A stretch of 64,000 nucleotides of DNA, taken from Marinicauda salina (lineage in GTDB: Bacteria > Pseudomonadota > Alphaproteobacteria > Caulobacterales > Maricaulaceae). The stretch spans positions 248,001-312,000 of the forward strand of contig NZ_QEXV01000001.1 in the NCBI RefSeq assembly GCF_003122085.1. Direction: 5' to 3'. The translations under genes and the position numbers were made by a program. The notes beneath the pieces were generated by a model that saw nothing but the letters and a program-made list of their open reading frames with translations, had not been told where the DNA came from and did no database searches. How positions within the stretch are numbered: the stretch's first letter is position 1; every line of letters begins with the position of its first letter. Below are positions 26,204 through 34,363 of the stretch, piece after piece.

Positions 26204-26249
26204 GGCCGCACCCTTTCAGGCGGGCGCGATGCTGGCAAGCGCGGCGCGC

Positions 26250-27320
26250 TCATCCCGCCGGGAACAGCGAGCGCGTCCGGTTGGCCAGCGCCACCAGCGA
26301 GAGCATCACGGGGACCTCGACGAGCACGCCCACGACGGTCGCCAGCGCCGCGCCCGAGCCGAGCCCGAACAGGCTGATCGCGACGGCGACGGCCAGCTCG
26401 AAGAAGTTGGACGTGCCGATCAGCGCGCACGGCGCGGCGACGTTGAACGGCACCCGCCAGAAGAAGGCGACGACATAGGCCAGCGCGAACACGCCGTAGG
26501 ACTGGATGAGAAGCGGGACCGCGATCATCGCGATGACGCCGGGCCGGTCGAGGATGACCTGGCCCTGGAAGCCGAACAGCAGCACCACCGTCGCGACGAG
26601 ACCCGCCATGGAGACCGGCTTCACGCGCGCCTCGAAGCGGGCGATGCGGCTCTCGGCGTCGCCGTCGCGGCCGCGGATGAGCGACTGCCGGGTCGCGATC
26701 CCGGCGGCGAGCGGGGCGGCGACATAAAGCCCGACCGACAGCAGCAGCGTCTCCCACGGCACGGAGATGTCGGTCACGCCGAGCAGCAGGGCGACGATCG
26801 GGGCGAAGGCGAAGATCATCACCACGTCGTTGGCGCTGACCTGCACCAGCGTGTAGGTCGCGTCGCCCCGGGTGAGCTGGGACCACACGAACACCATCGC
26901 CGTGCACGGCGCCGCGCCGAGCAGGATCAGCCCGGCGATGTATTGCTGGGCGTCGGCCGGCGAGATGAAGGGCGCGAAGACGACCTCGAAGAAGACGACC
27001 GCCAGCGCGGCCATGGTGAAGGGCTTGATCAGCCAGTTGACCGCCAGCGTGATCGCCAGCCCCTTCGGCCGGTCGCCGATCCGCCGGAGGCTGGCGAAGT
27101 CGACATTGACCATCATCGGGTAGACCATCGCCCAGATCAGCACGGCGACGACCAGGTTCACCGAGGCGTATTCCAGCCGCGACAGGGCCTCGAACAGGCC
27201 CGGCGCCAGCGCGCCCAGCGTCACCCCGCCGAGCATCGCCAGCCCGACCCAGACCGAGAGCCATTTCTCGAAGACGCCGATGCCGCCCGGCGCCGGCGCG
27301 GTGGAGGTGGCGGATTCCAT
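26250..27320 (-). CDS. acr3: Arsenite efflux permease, ACR3 family
   Basis: A 356-residue, ten-helix membrane carrier that exports arsenite. The conserved Cys is in [13 protein letters not shown] (about residue 131), followed by the conserved SANDV segment. Start at 27320 rather than 27335 because GAGG is well placed before it. It is the third gene of an arsR-arsC-acr3 operon; arsC ends 28 bp upstream. The ACR3 type is not an ArsB homologue. Confidence 0.93.
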   Translation of the reverse strand: MESATSTAPAPGGIGVFEKWLSVWVGLAMLGGVTLGALAPGLFEALSRLEYASVNLVVAVLIWAMVYPMMVNVDFASLRRIGDRPKGLAITLAVNWLIKPFTMAALAVVFFEVVFAPFISPADAQQYIAGLILLGAAPCTAMVFVWSQLTRGDATYTLVQVSANDVVMIFAFAPIVALLLGVTDISVPWETLLLSVGLYVAAPLAAGIATRQSLIRGRDGDAESRIARFEARVKPVSMAGLVATVVLLFGFQGQVILDRPGVIAMIAVPLLIQSYGVFALAYVVAFFWRVPFNVAAPCALIGTSNFFELAVAVAISLFGLGSGAALATVVGVLVEVPVMLSLVALANRTRSLFPAG

Positions 27321-27348
27321 TGTCGGTTGCCTCATGCGGGTTGACGGG

Positions 27349-27822
27349 TCAGCGATGCGCCGCCTCGAGCGCGGCCTTGAGCGCGGCCCGGTCGGCGGGA
27401 TCGGGATCGGCGGCGAGGACGGCCTCGATGCGGGTCCGCAGCGCCCGGTAGGTCTCCTCGAACGCCGCGCGCGCAGCGTCGGGGTCCTCGATCGCGGCGG
27501 GATCGGGCAGGCCCCAGTGGGCGGTCGCCGGCGCGGCGGGCCAGACCGGGCAGGCCTCGGCGGCGGCCGAATCGCAGACCGTGATCACCGCGTCGATCGC
27601 CGGCGCGCCCGGTTCGGCGAAAACGTCCCAGGACTTCGAGGCCAGCCCGTCGACGGCGTGGCGATGGCGCGCGAGCGTCTGAAGCGCCAGCGGATGGGGC
27701 TCGGCCTTGGGCTGCGAGCCCGCCGAGTAGCCGCGATGCCGGCCGCCCGACAGCGCGTTGATCAGCGCCTCGGCCATGATCGAGCGCGCCGAGTTGCCGG
27801 TGCACAGCACGAGGATGTTCAC
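27349..27822 (-). CDS. arsC: Arsenate reductase, low-molecular-weight phosphatase type
   Basis: A 157-residue reductase turning arsenate into arsenite for export. The P-loop Cys-Thr-Gly-Asn-Ser-Ala-Arg-Ser is at residues 6-13 and two further catalytic cysteines occur in [11 protein letters not shown] (about 76-84), the thioredoxin-linked arrangement of the Staphylococcus aureus pI258 class. It starts with GTG at 27820-27822, overlapping the arsR stop by four bases (GTGA). Second in an arsR-arsC-acr3 operon. Confidence 0.9.
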   Translation of the reverse strand: MNILVLCTGNSARSIMAEALINALSGGRHRGYSAGSQPKAEPHPLALQTLARHRHAVDGLASKSWDVFAEPGAPAIDAVITVCDSAAAEACPVWPAAPATAHWGLPDPAAIEDPDAARAAFEETYRALRTRIEAVLAADPDPADRAALKAALEAAHR

Positions 27823-28154
27823 GACGCCGTCTCCGCGCAGGCCGGCGCCCGCGCGCCGCACAGCTCGGGCCGGCCGCCGCAGCAATCCTCGGTGAGGAAG
27901 CCGACCAGATCACGGGCGGCGGTCATGTCGAGCGCGTACCAGATCTCGCGCGAGCGCCGCTCGCGGGTGACCAGCCCGGCGGCGACGAGCTTGCCCAGAT
28001 GGGCGGTCATGCTCGACGGCGCGGCGCCGGCGAGCGCGGCCAGCCGGCCGGCGGTCACGCCGTCCGGGGCCTCCCTGGCGAGGCGCCGGAACACGGCGAG
28101 CCGGACCGGGTGGGACAGGGCGGCGAAGGCGTTAAGCGCGGTTTCCTCGTTCAT
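27819..28154 (-). CDS. arsR: Arsenic-responsive repressor, ArsR/SmtB family
   Basis: A 111-residue winged helix repressor that would release DNA on binding arsenite. The helix-turn-helix is around residues 33-60. The Cys ligands are not in the usual DNA-binding-helix motif but at the C-terminus: Cys91, Cys92 and Cys99 (CysCys-x6-Cys), similar to the Acidithiobacillus ferrooxidans ArsR site. The operon arsR-arsC-acr3 is tightly packed. An inverted repeat ATTTCACGAAAT lies 10 bp upstream of the ATG, a candidate operator. Confidence 0.9.
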   Translation of the reverse strand: MNEETALNAFAALSHPVRLAVFRRLAREAPDGVTAGRLAALAGAAPSSMTAHLGKLVAAGLVTRERRSREIWYALDMTAARDLVGFLTEDCCGGRPELCGARAPACAETAS

Positions 28155-28163
28155 GAATTCCGT

Positions 28164-28175
28164 ATTTCACGAAAT
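28164..28175 (-). promoter_or_regulatory. Candidate ArsR operator
   Basis: ATTTC-AC-GAAAT is a perfect 5-2-5 inverted repeat just upstream of arsR; a related half repeat (GAAATG) continues on the right. Position next to the start of an ArsR-type gene suggests autoregulation; not demonstrated. Confidence 0.45.
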
Positions 28176-28375
28176 GACGAAATGCGCAAGTAAGTCAGAC
28201 TAAGGCGAGATCGCGAGGTGTGGTGCCTAGCGCTGCCGCCTGAACGACCCCAGAGCCAAGCACTCAAGGGTGAGTCAAAATGCCTCACCAGAACGAACGT
28301 GCGTTCATTCGGCGAGATTGGTAACGTGATTGTTGCGGGGCTAGCGCACCTGAAGGGGTGTATGCGGCACCGCCT

Positions 28376-28401
28376 AGGCCCCGGCCGGAAGGCTGGGGCC
28401 T
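28376..28401. terminator. Strong hairpin after the DUF3800 gene
   Basis: AGGCCCCGGCC pairs with GGCTGGGGCCT (11 bp with a G-U pair, GGAA loop). It lies directly downstream of the DUF3800 stop on the minus strand. No T-tract is adjacent, so its terminator role is inferred. Confidence 0.5.
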
Positions 28402-28406
28402 CATTT

Positions 28407-29102
28407 CTATGCTCGTATGATACCTAGCGGATCACCCCGGTTCGCCGCTTTCACCATAACCGGTTCGGTGATGAATAGCGATTGTGGGAAATCGTAGGGC
28501 GCAAGCCGTGGGGTCGGGCTATCATGCCTGAGCAGCGTGAACGCGCAACAATCGGCTGCTTGAACGAACAACGAGCGAGCGCTGTCACGATAATTGATGT
28601 CTTCAATTATGCGATCCAGGGGCCGGTTCAGTGGCGGGGTTCCGTACATCGAAGGAATGTGGTTCACGCGGCGCCGCTCGCGCAGCATGGCGTCGTAAGA
28701 CTTTCCTTCGTCTGAAAAAAGCAGTGCGGCACTATCCAGCGCTCTCATATTCCTCTGAATTCGATTCAACAGCCGCTCAAATAGCCGCTCTTCTTTGGAT
28801 TTCTGGCCGCAAGCGTAAAAGATTTGGACTTCGGGCAACAGCGTGATCGATGACAGGAAATAATTGAACAGCCGAACCCTAGCGGCGAGCGGCAAGAACC
28901 GATCCGCCACACGACCACGCTGAGTCAGCCAGTCGGTAGCATGGATCTCCTTGCGAATGAAAACGCCGTCAGACGCCTTCATGTGCCGGCGTGCGCCGAT
29001 GAGATGGTCGAGCGCGTTTTGCCATTGCGTGCTGGGGATTAGGATCGCCGCAAAACAAGCGAGTCTGTCGCCCTTCGAGTCATCAATATACGCGAGGTGC
29101 AT
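28407..29102 (-). CDS. DUF3800 domain protein in AT-richer islet
   Basis: A 231-residue protein that starts with Tyr-Ile-Asp-Asp-Ser, the acidic N-terminal motif typical of DUF3800, with further acidic residues (Ser-Asp-Glu-Gly near 148, Ala-Asp-Cys-Cys near 188) that would fit an RNase-H-like metal site. DUF3800 genes often sit in mobile or defence-related regions. Third gene of a minus-strand set after a zinc-ribbon gene and a small membrane gene. Composition is AT-richer than flanks (27 G/C in 60 bases at 28741-28800, versus 44 in 60 at 30001-30060). Function unproven. Confidence 0.75.
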   Translation of the reverse strand: MHLAYIDDSKGDRLACFAAILIPSTQWQNALDHLIGARRHMKASDGVFIRKEIHATDWLTQRGRVADRFLPLAARVRLFNYFLSSITLLPEVQIFYACGQKSKEERLFERLLNRIQRNMRALDSAALLFSDEGKSYDAMLRERRRVNHIPSMYGTPPLNRPLDRIIEDINYRDSARSLFVQAADCCAFTLLRHDSPTPRLAPYDFPQSLFITEPVMVKAANRGDPLGIIRA

Positions 29103-29119
29103 CTAGATAGCGGAGCAAC

Positions 29120-29329
29120 CTAAGAAAGAACAGAGGAGAGGTGTATATGCCTCGCGCGCGAACTTGAATGCAAACCGGGGCGAGACCGTTTCAAACAGGC
29201 GCTGAAGCTAATTGCCACGCAGAGGCCGCCGCCGAACAAGGAGCCGATAGCGAGGAACAGAAGCTTGGTCAGTGAGCCGGCTTCTTCGTGGGGCTCGAAC
29301 CGGGTTCGCGATCTCACTTGAGCTTCCAT
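29120..29329 (-). CDS. Small putative membrane protein in islet
   Basis: A 69-residue ORF with a charged N-terminus and one hydrophobic helix (about residues 20-45), then a basic Ser-rich tail. Its ATG lies 16 bases inside the zinc-ribbon gene, preceded by GAAGGG, and its end is 17 bp from the DUF3800 start. Coupled position makes it plausible, but no family is recognised and short ORFs can be false. Confidence 0.4.
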   Translation of the reverse strand: MEAQVRSRTRFEPHEEAGSLTKLLFLAIGSLFGGGLCVAISFSACLKRSRPGLHSSSRARHIHLSSVLS

Positions 29330-29559
29330 CCCTTCAGGCCCTTGAAGGCATCACGCAGCTCCCCCTGCATGTGGTCTGCAGCGGCCTTCCGGGCCTTCGC
29401 TTCGATCTCGCCAAAGGTTCCGATCTGAGCCCCGCAGTCCTTACACGACATAACACTGTCAGCAGTGATCTCATCATCGGGCGTTGTGAGGACAGTTCCT
29501 CCGCAGTTACCGCACTCAAAACTGATGTCGATAAAGTCCTCTGACTCTTCTTCTGGCAT
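29314..29559 (-). CDS. Small zinc-ribbon protein
   Basis: An 81-residue protein with two CxxC-like knuckles, Cys-Gly-Asn-Cys-Gly and Cys-Lys-Asp-Cys-Gly, about 18 residues apart, followed by a charged helical tail. This resembles small zinc-binding proteins of prophages (of the ECs_2282 type), which I state cautiously. A good GGAG site precedes the ATG by eight bases. First gene of the three-gene islet; its AT-richer composition supports transfer. Confidence 0.7.
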   Translation of the reverse strand: MPEEESEDFIDISFECGNCGGTVLTTPDDEITADSVMSCKDCGAQIGTFGEIEAKARKAAADHMQGELRDAFKGLKGWKLK

Positions 29560-29661
29560 TTCAGCTACTCCATTTTCAGGCGCGCACTACGCTACCGCGA
29601 GTCGCCGTCCTGCAAGAGTCGCCTACGCTAACCGCTTGCACCCGCCGCGAACCGCGCCACC

Positions 29662-30543
29662 ATGGCGGGGATGGACGACAAGCACGGACTGCCGGCCGCC
29701 TTCGAGGCCGATCTCGCCCCCGGCGACGACCGGCACATCGTCGACCGGCTGATCGAGGAGCGCGCCGAGCGCCTGCGCGAGAACCCCGTGCTGTGGCCGA
29801 TCGTGCGCGCGGTCTTCTACCCGCTGCTGGGCTATCGCAAGGCCGTCGCACTGGCCGACCGGATGGCGGGGATGGACGGCCGCGAGGCGATGGACTTCGC
29901 GGAAGGCTTTCTCGACATGAGCGTCGAGACGCGCGGGCTGTCGGCGGTTCCCGAGCGCGGCGCCTGCGTCGTCACCGCGAACCATCCCGGGGGCATCGCC
30001 GACGGGATCGCTGTGTGGGAGGCGCTCAAGGCGCGCCGGCCCGACGCGGTCTTCTTCGCCAATCGCGACGCCATCCGGGTGTGCGAGGGGCTGGCCGACT
30101 TCGTCATCCCCGTGGAATGGCGCGATCCCGGCAAGTCGCGGGAAAAGACGCGCGAGACGCTCAAGCAGTCGGTCGCCGCCTTTCGGGAGGAACGTTGCGT
30201 GGTGATCTTCCCCGCCGGCCGCATGGCGCAATGGAACTGGGCTCGGCGCGGGCTCGTCGAGCAGGCCTGGCTGCCCACCGCGGTCAGCCTCGCGCGCAAG
30301 TTCGACGCGCCGGTCGTCCCGCTCGGGATCACCCAGCGCATGTCGGCGATGTTCTACGGCCTCGGCCAGCTCCACGAGGAGCTCAAGCACATGACCGTGT
30401 TCCACGAGCTCCTGGCCAAGCGCGGCGCGCATTACCGGCTGAGCTTCGGCGAGGCGCTCGCCGCGGCCGATCTCGCCCCCGACGACGCCGCGGCGACCGA
30501 CGCCCTGCGCGTGGCGAGCGAGCGCTTGGCCTGGGGGCGGTGA
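29662..30543 (+). CDS. Lysophospholipid/glycerol-phosphate acyltransferase (LPLAT superfamily)
   Basis: A 293-residue acyltransferase of the PlsC-like superfamily. Motif I is Ala-Asn-His-Pro-Gly-Gly-Ile-Ala-Asp-Gly (about 109-118; His and Asp catalytic) and motif III Phe-Pro-Ala-Gly-Arg (about 184-188). The H-x5-D spacing is of the type seen in a branch of GNAT/hemolysin-like lipid acyltransferases. Substrate not determinable; transfer of an acyl chain to a lysophospholipid or to an amino-lipid precursor is possible. A second ATG at 29671 could be the start. Its stop lies before a repeat-filled 247-bp gap shared with convergent sdhB. Confidence 0.8.
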   Translation: MAGMDDKHGLPAAFEADLAPGDDRHIVDRLIEERAERLRENPVLWPIVRAVFYPLLGYRKAVALADRMAGMDGREAMDFAEGFLDMSVETRGLSAVPERGACVVTANHPGGIADGIAVWEALKARRPDAVFFANRDAIRVCEGLADFVIPVEWRDPGKSREKTRETLKQSVAAFREERCVVIFPAGRMAQWNWARRGLVEQAWLPTAVSLARKFDAPVVPLGITQRMSAMFYGLGQLHEELKHMTVFHELLAKRGAHYRLSFGEALAAADLAPDDAAATDALRVASERLAWGR

Positions 30544-30626
30544 TGCCCCTCAATCTCTCGGTCCTCGGGCTTCCCCGCCTCCGCGGGGACAGGTGACCCG
30601 GGGACCCAGTTTCAACAAGCGGCCTG

Positions 30627-30651
30627 GGCCCTTGGATCAAGTCCAAGGGCC
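30627..30651. repeat. Palindromic repeat family A, single hairpin
   Basis: GGCCCTTGGA (30627-30636) and TCCAAGGGCC (30642-30651) flank a 5-base loop, exactly the arm of the first hairpin at 13146. It lies between the acyltransferase gene and convergent sdhB. Confidence 0.8.
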
Positions 30652-30708
30652 GAGGCGGATGAAGCTTCACCCCATCCCGGCCCTCCCCTCAAGGGGCGGG
30701 GGCGCGTC

Positions 30709-30758
30709 CCTCCCATCCTTCAAGGCCCGCCTCGCGGCGGGTGCCTCAGGATGAGGGC
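30709..30758. repeat. Palindromic repeat family D, short variant
   Basis: CCCTCCCATCCTTCAAGGCCCGCC ... GCCTCAGGATGAGGGCG: core hairpin GCCCGCC/GGCGGGT and ends CCCTC/GAGGG. Located just beyond the sdhB stop. Confidence 0.55.
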
Positions 30759-30790
30759 GTTGATAACAAGCTGGCGAAGCCGTCCGGCGC

Positions 30791-31570
30791 CTAGGTCTGG
30801 CGCTCGACCATCAGCTCCTTGATGCGCCCGATCGCCTTGGCGGGGTTGAGCCCCTTCGGACACACATTGGCGCAGTTCATGATGGTGTGGCAGCGATAGA
30901 GCTTGAACGGGTCCTCGAGATCGTCGAGGCGCTCGCCGGTCGCCTCGTCGCGGCTGTCGGCGATCCAGCGATAGGCCTGCAGCAGCGCGGCCGGGCCCAG
31001 GAACTTGTCGGAGTTCCACCAATAGCTCGGGCACGCCGTCGAGCAGCACGCGCACAGGATGCACTCGTAGAGCCCGTCGAGCTCCTCGCGGTCCGCCTCG
31101 GACTGCAGCCACTCCTTCTCCGGCGTCGGCGACTTGGTCTGGAGATAGGGCTGCACGCTCGAAAGCTGGGCGTAGAAGTTCGTGAGATCCGGGATCAGGT
31201 CCTTGACCACCGGCTGGTGGGGCAGCGGCGAGATCGTGATCGCGCCGGAATACTCGTCGAGGCCCGAGGTGCACGCGATGGTGTTGCGCCCGCCGATATT
31301 CATCGAGCACGACCCGCAGATCCCCTCGCGGCACGAGCGCCGGAAGGCCAGCGTCGAGTCGATCTCGTTCTTGATGTAGATCAGCGCGTCGAGGACCATC
31401 GGCCCGCCCTTGCGGACATCGACATGGTAGGTGTCCCAGCGCGGGTTCTCGCCGGAATCGGGATCGTAGCGATAGATGCGGACTTCGCGCGTCTCCTCCG
31501 CGCCCTCGGGCTTCGGCCAGGTCTTGCCCTTCTTGACCTGGGAGTTCTTCGGCAGCGTCAGCTGGACCAT
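30791..31570 (-). CDS. sdhB: Succinate dehydrogenase iron-sulfur subunit
   Basis: A 259-residue subunit that passes electrons from SdhA-bound FAD to quinone. Ligands of the [2Fe-2S] cluster are in [12 protein letters not shown] and the following Cys of NTIAC; those of the [4Fe-4S] and [3Fe-4S] clusters in [12 protein letters not shown] and [14 protein letters not shown]. Last gene of sdhCDAB, 21 bp after sdhA, on the minus strand. A repeat-rich region follows. Confidence 0.97.
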   Translation of the reverse strand: MVQLTLPKNSQVKKGKTWPKPEGAEETREVRIYRYDPDSGENPRWDTYHVDVRKGGPMVLDALIYIKNEIDSTLAFRRSCREGICGSCSMNIGGRNTIACTSGLDEYSGAITISPLPHQPVVKDLIPDLTNFYAQLSSVQPYLQTKSPTPEKEWLQSEADREELDGLYECILCACCSTACPSYWWNSDKFLGPAALLQAYRWIADSRDEATGERLDDLEDPFKLYRCHTIMNCANVCPKGLNPAKAIGRIKELMVERQT

Positions 31571-31591
31571 GATCCCGTCCGTTCTCTTCTT

Positions 31592-33382
31592 CTAGTAAAC
31601 CCGCGCCTTCGGCTCGATGTAGCTGATCTCGTTGGTCATCGTGAAATCGTGGATCGGCCGGTCGTCGAGCGTGACCTTCCCGGTCTCGGCGTCGAGGAAG
31701 GCCAGGGTGTGCTTCATCCAGTTCTTGTCGTCGCGATCGGGATGGTCCTCGCGGGCGTGGGCGCCGCGGGACTCCGTCCGGTTCGCCGCGCCGTTCACGG
31801 TGACCGCGGCCTGGGCGACGAGATTCTCGAACTCCAGCGTCTCGACGAGATCGGTGTTCCAGATCATCGAGCGGTCATTGACCCGGACGTCGCCGCGGCG
31901 GTCATGGACCTCGGCGATGCGCTTGACGCCCTCGTCGAGCACGTCCTGGGTGCGGAACACCGCGCAGTTCTCCTGCATGGCCTTCTGCATGTCGAGGCGC
32001 AGCCTGGCCGTCGGCGTCTCGCCGTCGGCGTGGCGCAGGCGGTCGAAACGCGACAGCGTCGCCTCGCCGGCGTCCTTGTCGAGCGGGGACTGGGAGGCGT
32101 TCGCCTCGACGGTCTCGCCGCAGCGCAGGCCGGCGGCGCGGCCGAACACCACCAGGTCGATGAGCGAATTCGAGCCCAGACGATTGGCGCCGTGCACCGA
32201 CACGCAGGCCGCCTCGCCCACGGCCATCAGGCCGGGCACGACCTTGTCGGGATCGCCGTCGGCCTTGGTGAGCACCTCGCCGTGATAATTCGTCGGGATG
32301 CCGCCCATATTGTAGTGGACCGTCGGCAGGACCGGGATCGGCTCGCGGGTGACGTCGACGCCGGAGAAGATCTTCGCGCTCTCCGAGATGCCCGGCAGGC
32401 GCTCGGCGAGCACCTTCGGATCGAGATGGTCCAGGTGAAGGTGGATGTGGTCGCCGTTCTCGCCGACGCCGCGACCCTCGCGGATCTCGACGGTCATCGA
32501 GCGGGAGACGACGTCGCGCGAAGCCAGATCCTTGGCGCTGGGCGCATAGCGCTCCATGAAGCGCTCGCCCTTCGAGTTGGTCAGATAGCCGCCCTCGCCG
32601 CGCGCGCCCTCGGTGATCAGGCAGCCCGCGCCGTAGATGCCGGTCGGGTGGAACTGCACGAACTCCATGTCCTGCAGCGGCAGGCCGGCGCGCAGCACCA
32701 TGGCGTTGCCGTCGCCGGTGCAGGTGTGCGCGCTGGTCGCGGAGAAATAGGCGCGGCCATAGCCGCCGGTCGCCAGGATCGTCTTCTGGGCGCGGAAGCG
32801 GTGCAGCGTGCCGTCGTCGAGCTTCCAGGCGGTCACCCCGCGGCAGACGCCGTCATCGTCCATGATCAGATCGAGGACGAAATACTCGATGAAGAACTGC
32901 GTCTGATTGCGGAGCGACTGGCCGTAGAGCGTGTGCAGGATGGCGTGGCCGGTGCGGTCGGCCGCCGCGCAGGTGCGCTGGACGGGCCCCTCGCCGAAAT
33001 TCTTCGTCATGCCGCCGAAGGCGCGCTGATAGATCTTGCCGTCCTCGGTGCGCGAAAACGGCACGCCCCAGTGCTCGAGCTCGTAGACGGCTTCCGGCGC
33101 GTGCTTACACAGATACTCGATGGCGTCCTGGTCGCCGAGCCAGTCCGAGCCCTTCACGGTGTCGTACATGTGCCAGCGCCAGTCGTCCTCGCCCATGTTT
33201 CCCAGCGAGGCGGAGATGCCGCCCTGGGCGGCGACGGTGTGCGAGCGCGTCGGGAACACCTTCGAGATGCACGCCGTGCGCAGGCCCGCCTGCGACGCGC
33301 CGAGCGCGGCCCTGAGCCCCGAGCCGCCGGCGCCGACGACGACGACGTCGAAGGTGTGATCGATCCATTCGTATGCGGCCAT
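31592..33382 (-). CDS. sdhA: Succinate dehydrogenase flavoprotein subunit
   Basis: A 596-residue flavoprotein that oxidises succinate to fumarate. The FAD Rossmann motif ([10 protein letters not shown]) is near residue 16; the His for the covalent flavin is in [11 protein letters not shown] (about 47); substrate-binding residues are in [15 protein letters not shown] (about 245) and the C-terminal Arg region. AGGAG precedes the ATG. Gene order C-D-A-B, as usual in alphaproteobacteria. The complex is Complex II in the inner membrane with SdhB, SdhC and SdhD. Confidence 0.97.
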   Translation of the reverse strand: MAAYEWIDHTFDVVVVGAGGSGLRAALGASQAGLRTACISKVFPTRSHTVAAQGGISASLGNMGEDDWRWHMYDTVKGSDWLGDQDAIEYLCKHAPEAVYELEHWGVPFSRTEDGKIYQRAFGGMTKNFGEGPVQRTCAAADRTGHAILHTLYGQSLRNQTQFFIEYFVLDLIMDDDGVCRGVTAWKLDDGTLHRFRAQKTILATGGYGRAYFSATSAHTCTGDGNAMVLRAGLPLQDMEFVQFHPTGIYGAGCLITEGARGEGGYLTNSKGERFMERYAPSAKDLASRDVVSRSMTVEIREGRGVGENGDHIHLHLDHLDPKVLAERLPGISESAKIFSGVDVTREPIPVLPTVHYNMGGIPTNYHGEVLTKADGDPDKVVPGLMAVGEAACVSVHGANRLGSNSLIDLVVFGRAAGLRCGETVEANASQSPLDKDAGEATLSRFDRLRHADGETPTARLRLDMQKAMQENCAVFRTQDVLDEGVKRIAEVHDRRGDVRVNDRSMIWNTDLVETLEFENLVAQAAVTVNGAANRTESRGAHAREDHPDRDDKNWMKHTLAFLDAETGKVTLDDRPIHDFTMTNEISYIEPKARVY

Positions 33383-33396
33383 GGCCGGTCAGTCTC

Positions 33397-33774
33397 CTAA
33401 GACGCGATCCTGAGAACCGAGTAGACGACGGCGATCCACAGCCCCGCCGCGATCAGCGTGTTGACGATCAGCAGCGCCGCCTTGGTTCCGGATTTGTGGA
33501 TGTAGTCCTCGATGACGACCTGGAGACCGAGGCGCATGTGATAAAACGCCGCGGTCATCGTCAGCAGGGTGACGATCGCGCCGGGAACCGATCCGACCCA
33601 GGCGCGCGCGGCTTCGTAGTCCCCGCCGCCGTGCCTGGCCAGCTGGAACAGGAAGACCGGGACCAGCACGACGAGCGCGATCGCGGTCACGCGCTGGGCG
33701 ATGAAATGGCCGACGCCGGACCTGGCCGAGCCCAGTCCGCGCACCTTCGACAGCGGGGTGCGATAATCCGTCAT
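33397..33774 (-). CDS. sdhD: Succinate dehydrogenase membrane anchor SdhD
   Basis: A 125-residue membrane subunit with three hydrophobic helices (about 32-50, 62-85 and 97-118). Together with SdhC it binds heme b and ubiquinone. The start is the ATG at 33774, sharing one base with the sdhC stop (TGATG), so translation is coupled. Starts before that would read non-membrane sequence in front of the typical N-terminus. Confidence 0.92.
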   Translation of the reverse strand: MTDYRTPLSKVRGLGSARSGVGHFIAQRVTAIALVVLVPVFLFQLARHGGGDYEAARAWVGSVPGAIVTLLTMTAAFYHMRLGLQVVIEDYIHKSGTKAALLIVNTLIAAGLWIAVVYSVLRIAS

Positions 33775-34193
33775 CAGATCAGCCCTCCGCCGAGGATCCA
33801 GATCGCCGCGGTGACCACGACGGCGGCGAGGATGATCAGGCTCGAGCGCCGGTTCGCGCCGGCCGGGTCGAAGCCGAAGCCGGCGTCCCACACCAGATGC
33901 CGCACGCCGTTGAGCAGGTGGTAGACGATCGACAGCGTGAAGCCGATCAGGATGACCGTGACCACAATCCCGGCCGGCCCGCTCATCAGCGATTCGACCA
34001 CGGCGTAGGCGTCCGGGCCGCTCGCCAGCAGAATGAGCCAGATCCCGATCAGGATCGCGCCGAGATAGTTCGCCGCGCCGGTCGCGCGGTGCAGGATCGA
34101 GCTGAGCATCGTGGGATGCCAGCGCCAGACCTGAAGGTGCGGGGACAGCGGGCGCGGATCGGCCCGGCTGGAATCACTGGATTTGGTCGCCAT
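33774..34193 (-). CDS. sdhC: Succinate dehydrogenase cytochrome b556 subunit SdhC
   Basis: A 139-residue cytochrome b subunit. The N-terminal Arg-Pro-Leu-Ser-Pro-His-Leu-Gln segment, the Ser-Ile-Leu-His-Arg-x-Thr-Gly motif (about 39) and a second His in helix two (SIVYHLLNGVRH, about 96; heme ligand region) fit the family; three membrane helices. The ATG at 34193 follows AAGGCG. First gene of sdhCDAB; promoter-like TTGACC-16-TATTGT lies 100 bp upstream. Confidence 0.93.
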   Translation of the reverse strand: MATKSSDSSRADPRPLSPHLQVWRWHPTMLSSILHRATGAANYLGAILIGIWLILLASGPDAYAVVESLMSGPAGIVVTVILIGFTLSIVYHLLNGVRHLVWDAGFGFDPAGANRRSSLIILAAVVVTAAIWILGGGLI

Positions 34194-34291
34194 GAGCGCA
34201 GCGCCTTTTTGAAGACGTGGATCGAACGCGGACGCGTCGGCCGCCGACCCGGAACGCGGCTGGGCGCGGGGGCGGCTCCTCGTCGGGCGTG

Positions 34292-34319
34292 ACAATACTC
34301 CGCGAAGGCGTCGGGTCAA
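34292..34319 (-). promoter_or_regulatory. Candidate sigma70-type promoter of sdhCDAB
   Basis: On the minus strand TTGACC (34314-34319) and TATTGT (34292-34297) are spaced by 16 bases, about 100 bp upstream of the sdhC start. Both boxes are close to the consensus for an otherwise GC-rich region. Confidence 0.5.
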
Positions 34320-34363
34320 ACGCGGGGGCGATCACGCCTCGGCGAGCGGCGCCGACGCAACGC

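Noticed and set aside
28218-28427. A 69-codon + strand ORF downstream of arsR start region
   Set aside because: It runs through the hairpin at 28376-28401 and overlaps the DUF3800 stop, with no ribosome site, no hydrophobic or domain pattern and no coupling; probably chance.
29286-29330. T-loop-like sequence (GGTTCGAGCCCC on the minus strand), perhaps a tRNA end or att remnant
   Set aside because: The pairing arms needed for a T-stem are not there; the match is explained by the palindrome CGAACCCGGTTCG within the 69-codon ORF. No other tRNA parts are near.
28205-29640. Imperfect repeats CCTAGCGCTGCCGCCTGAA and CCTACGCTAACCGCTTGCA on the two sides of the DUF3800 islet as att sites
   Set aside because: Only about three quarters of the bases match with a gap; not good enough against chance in GC-rich DNA.
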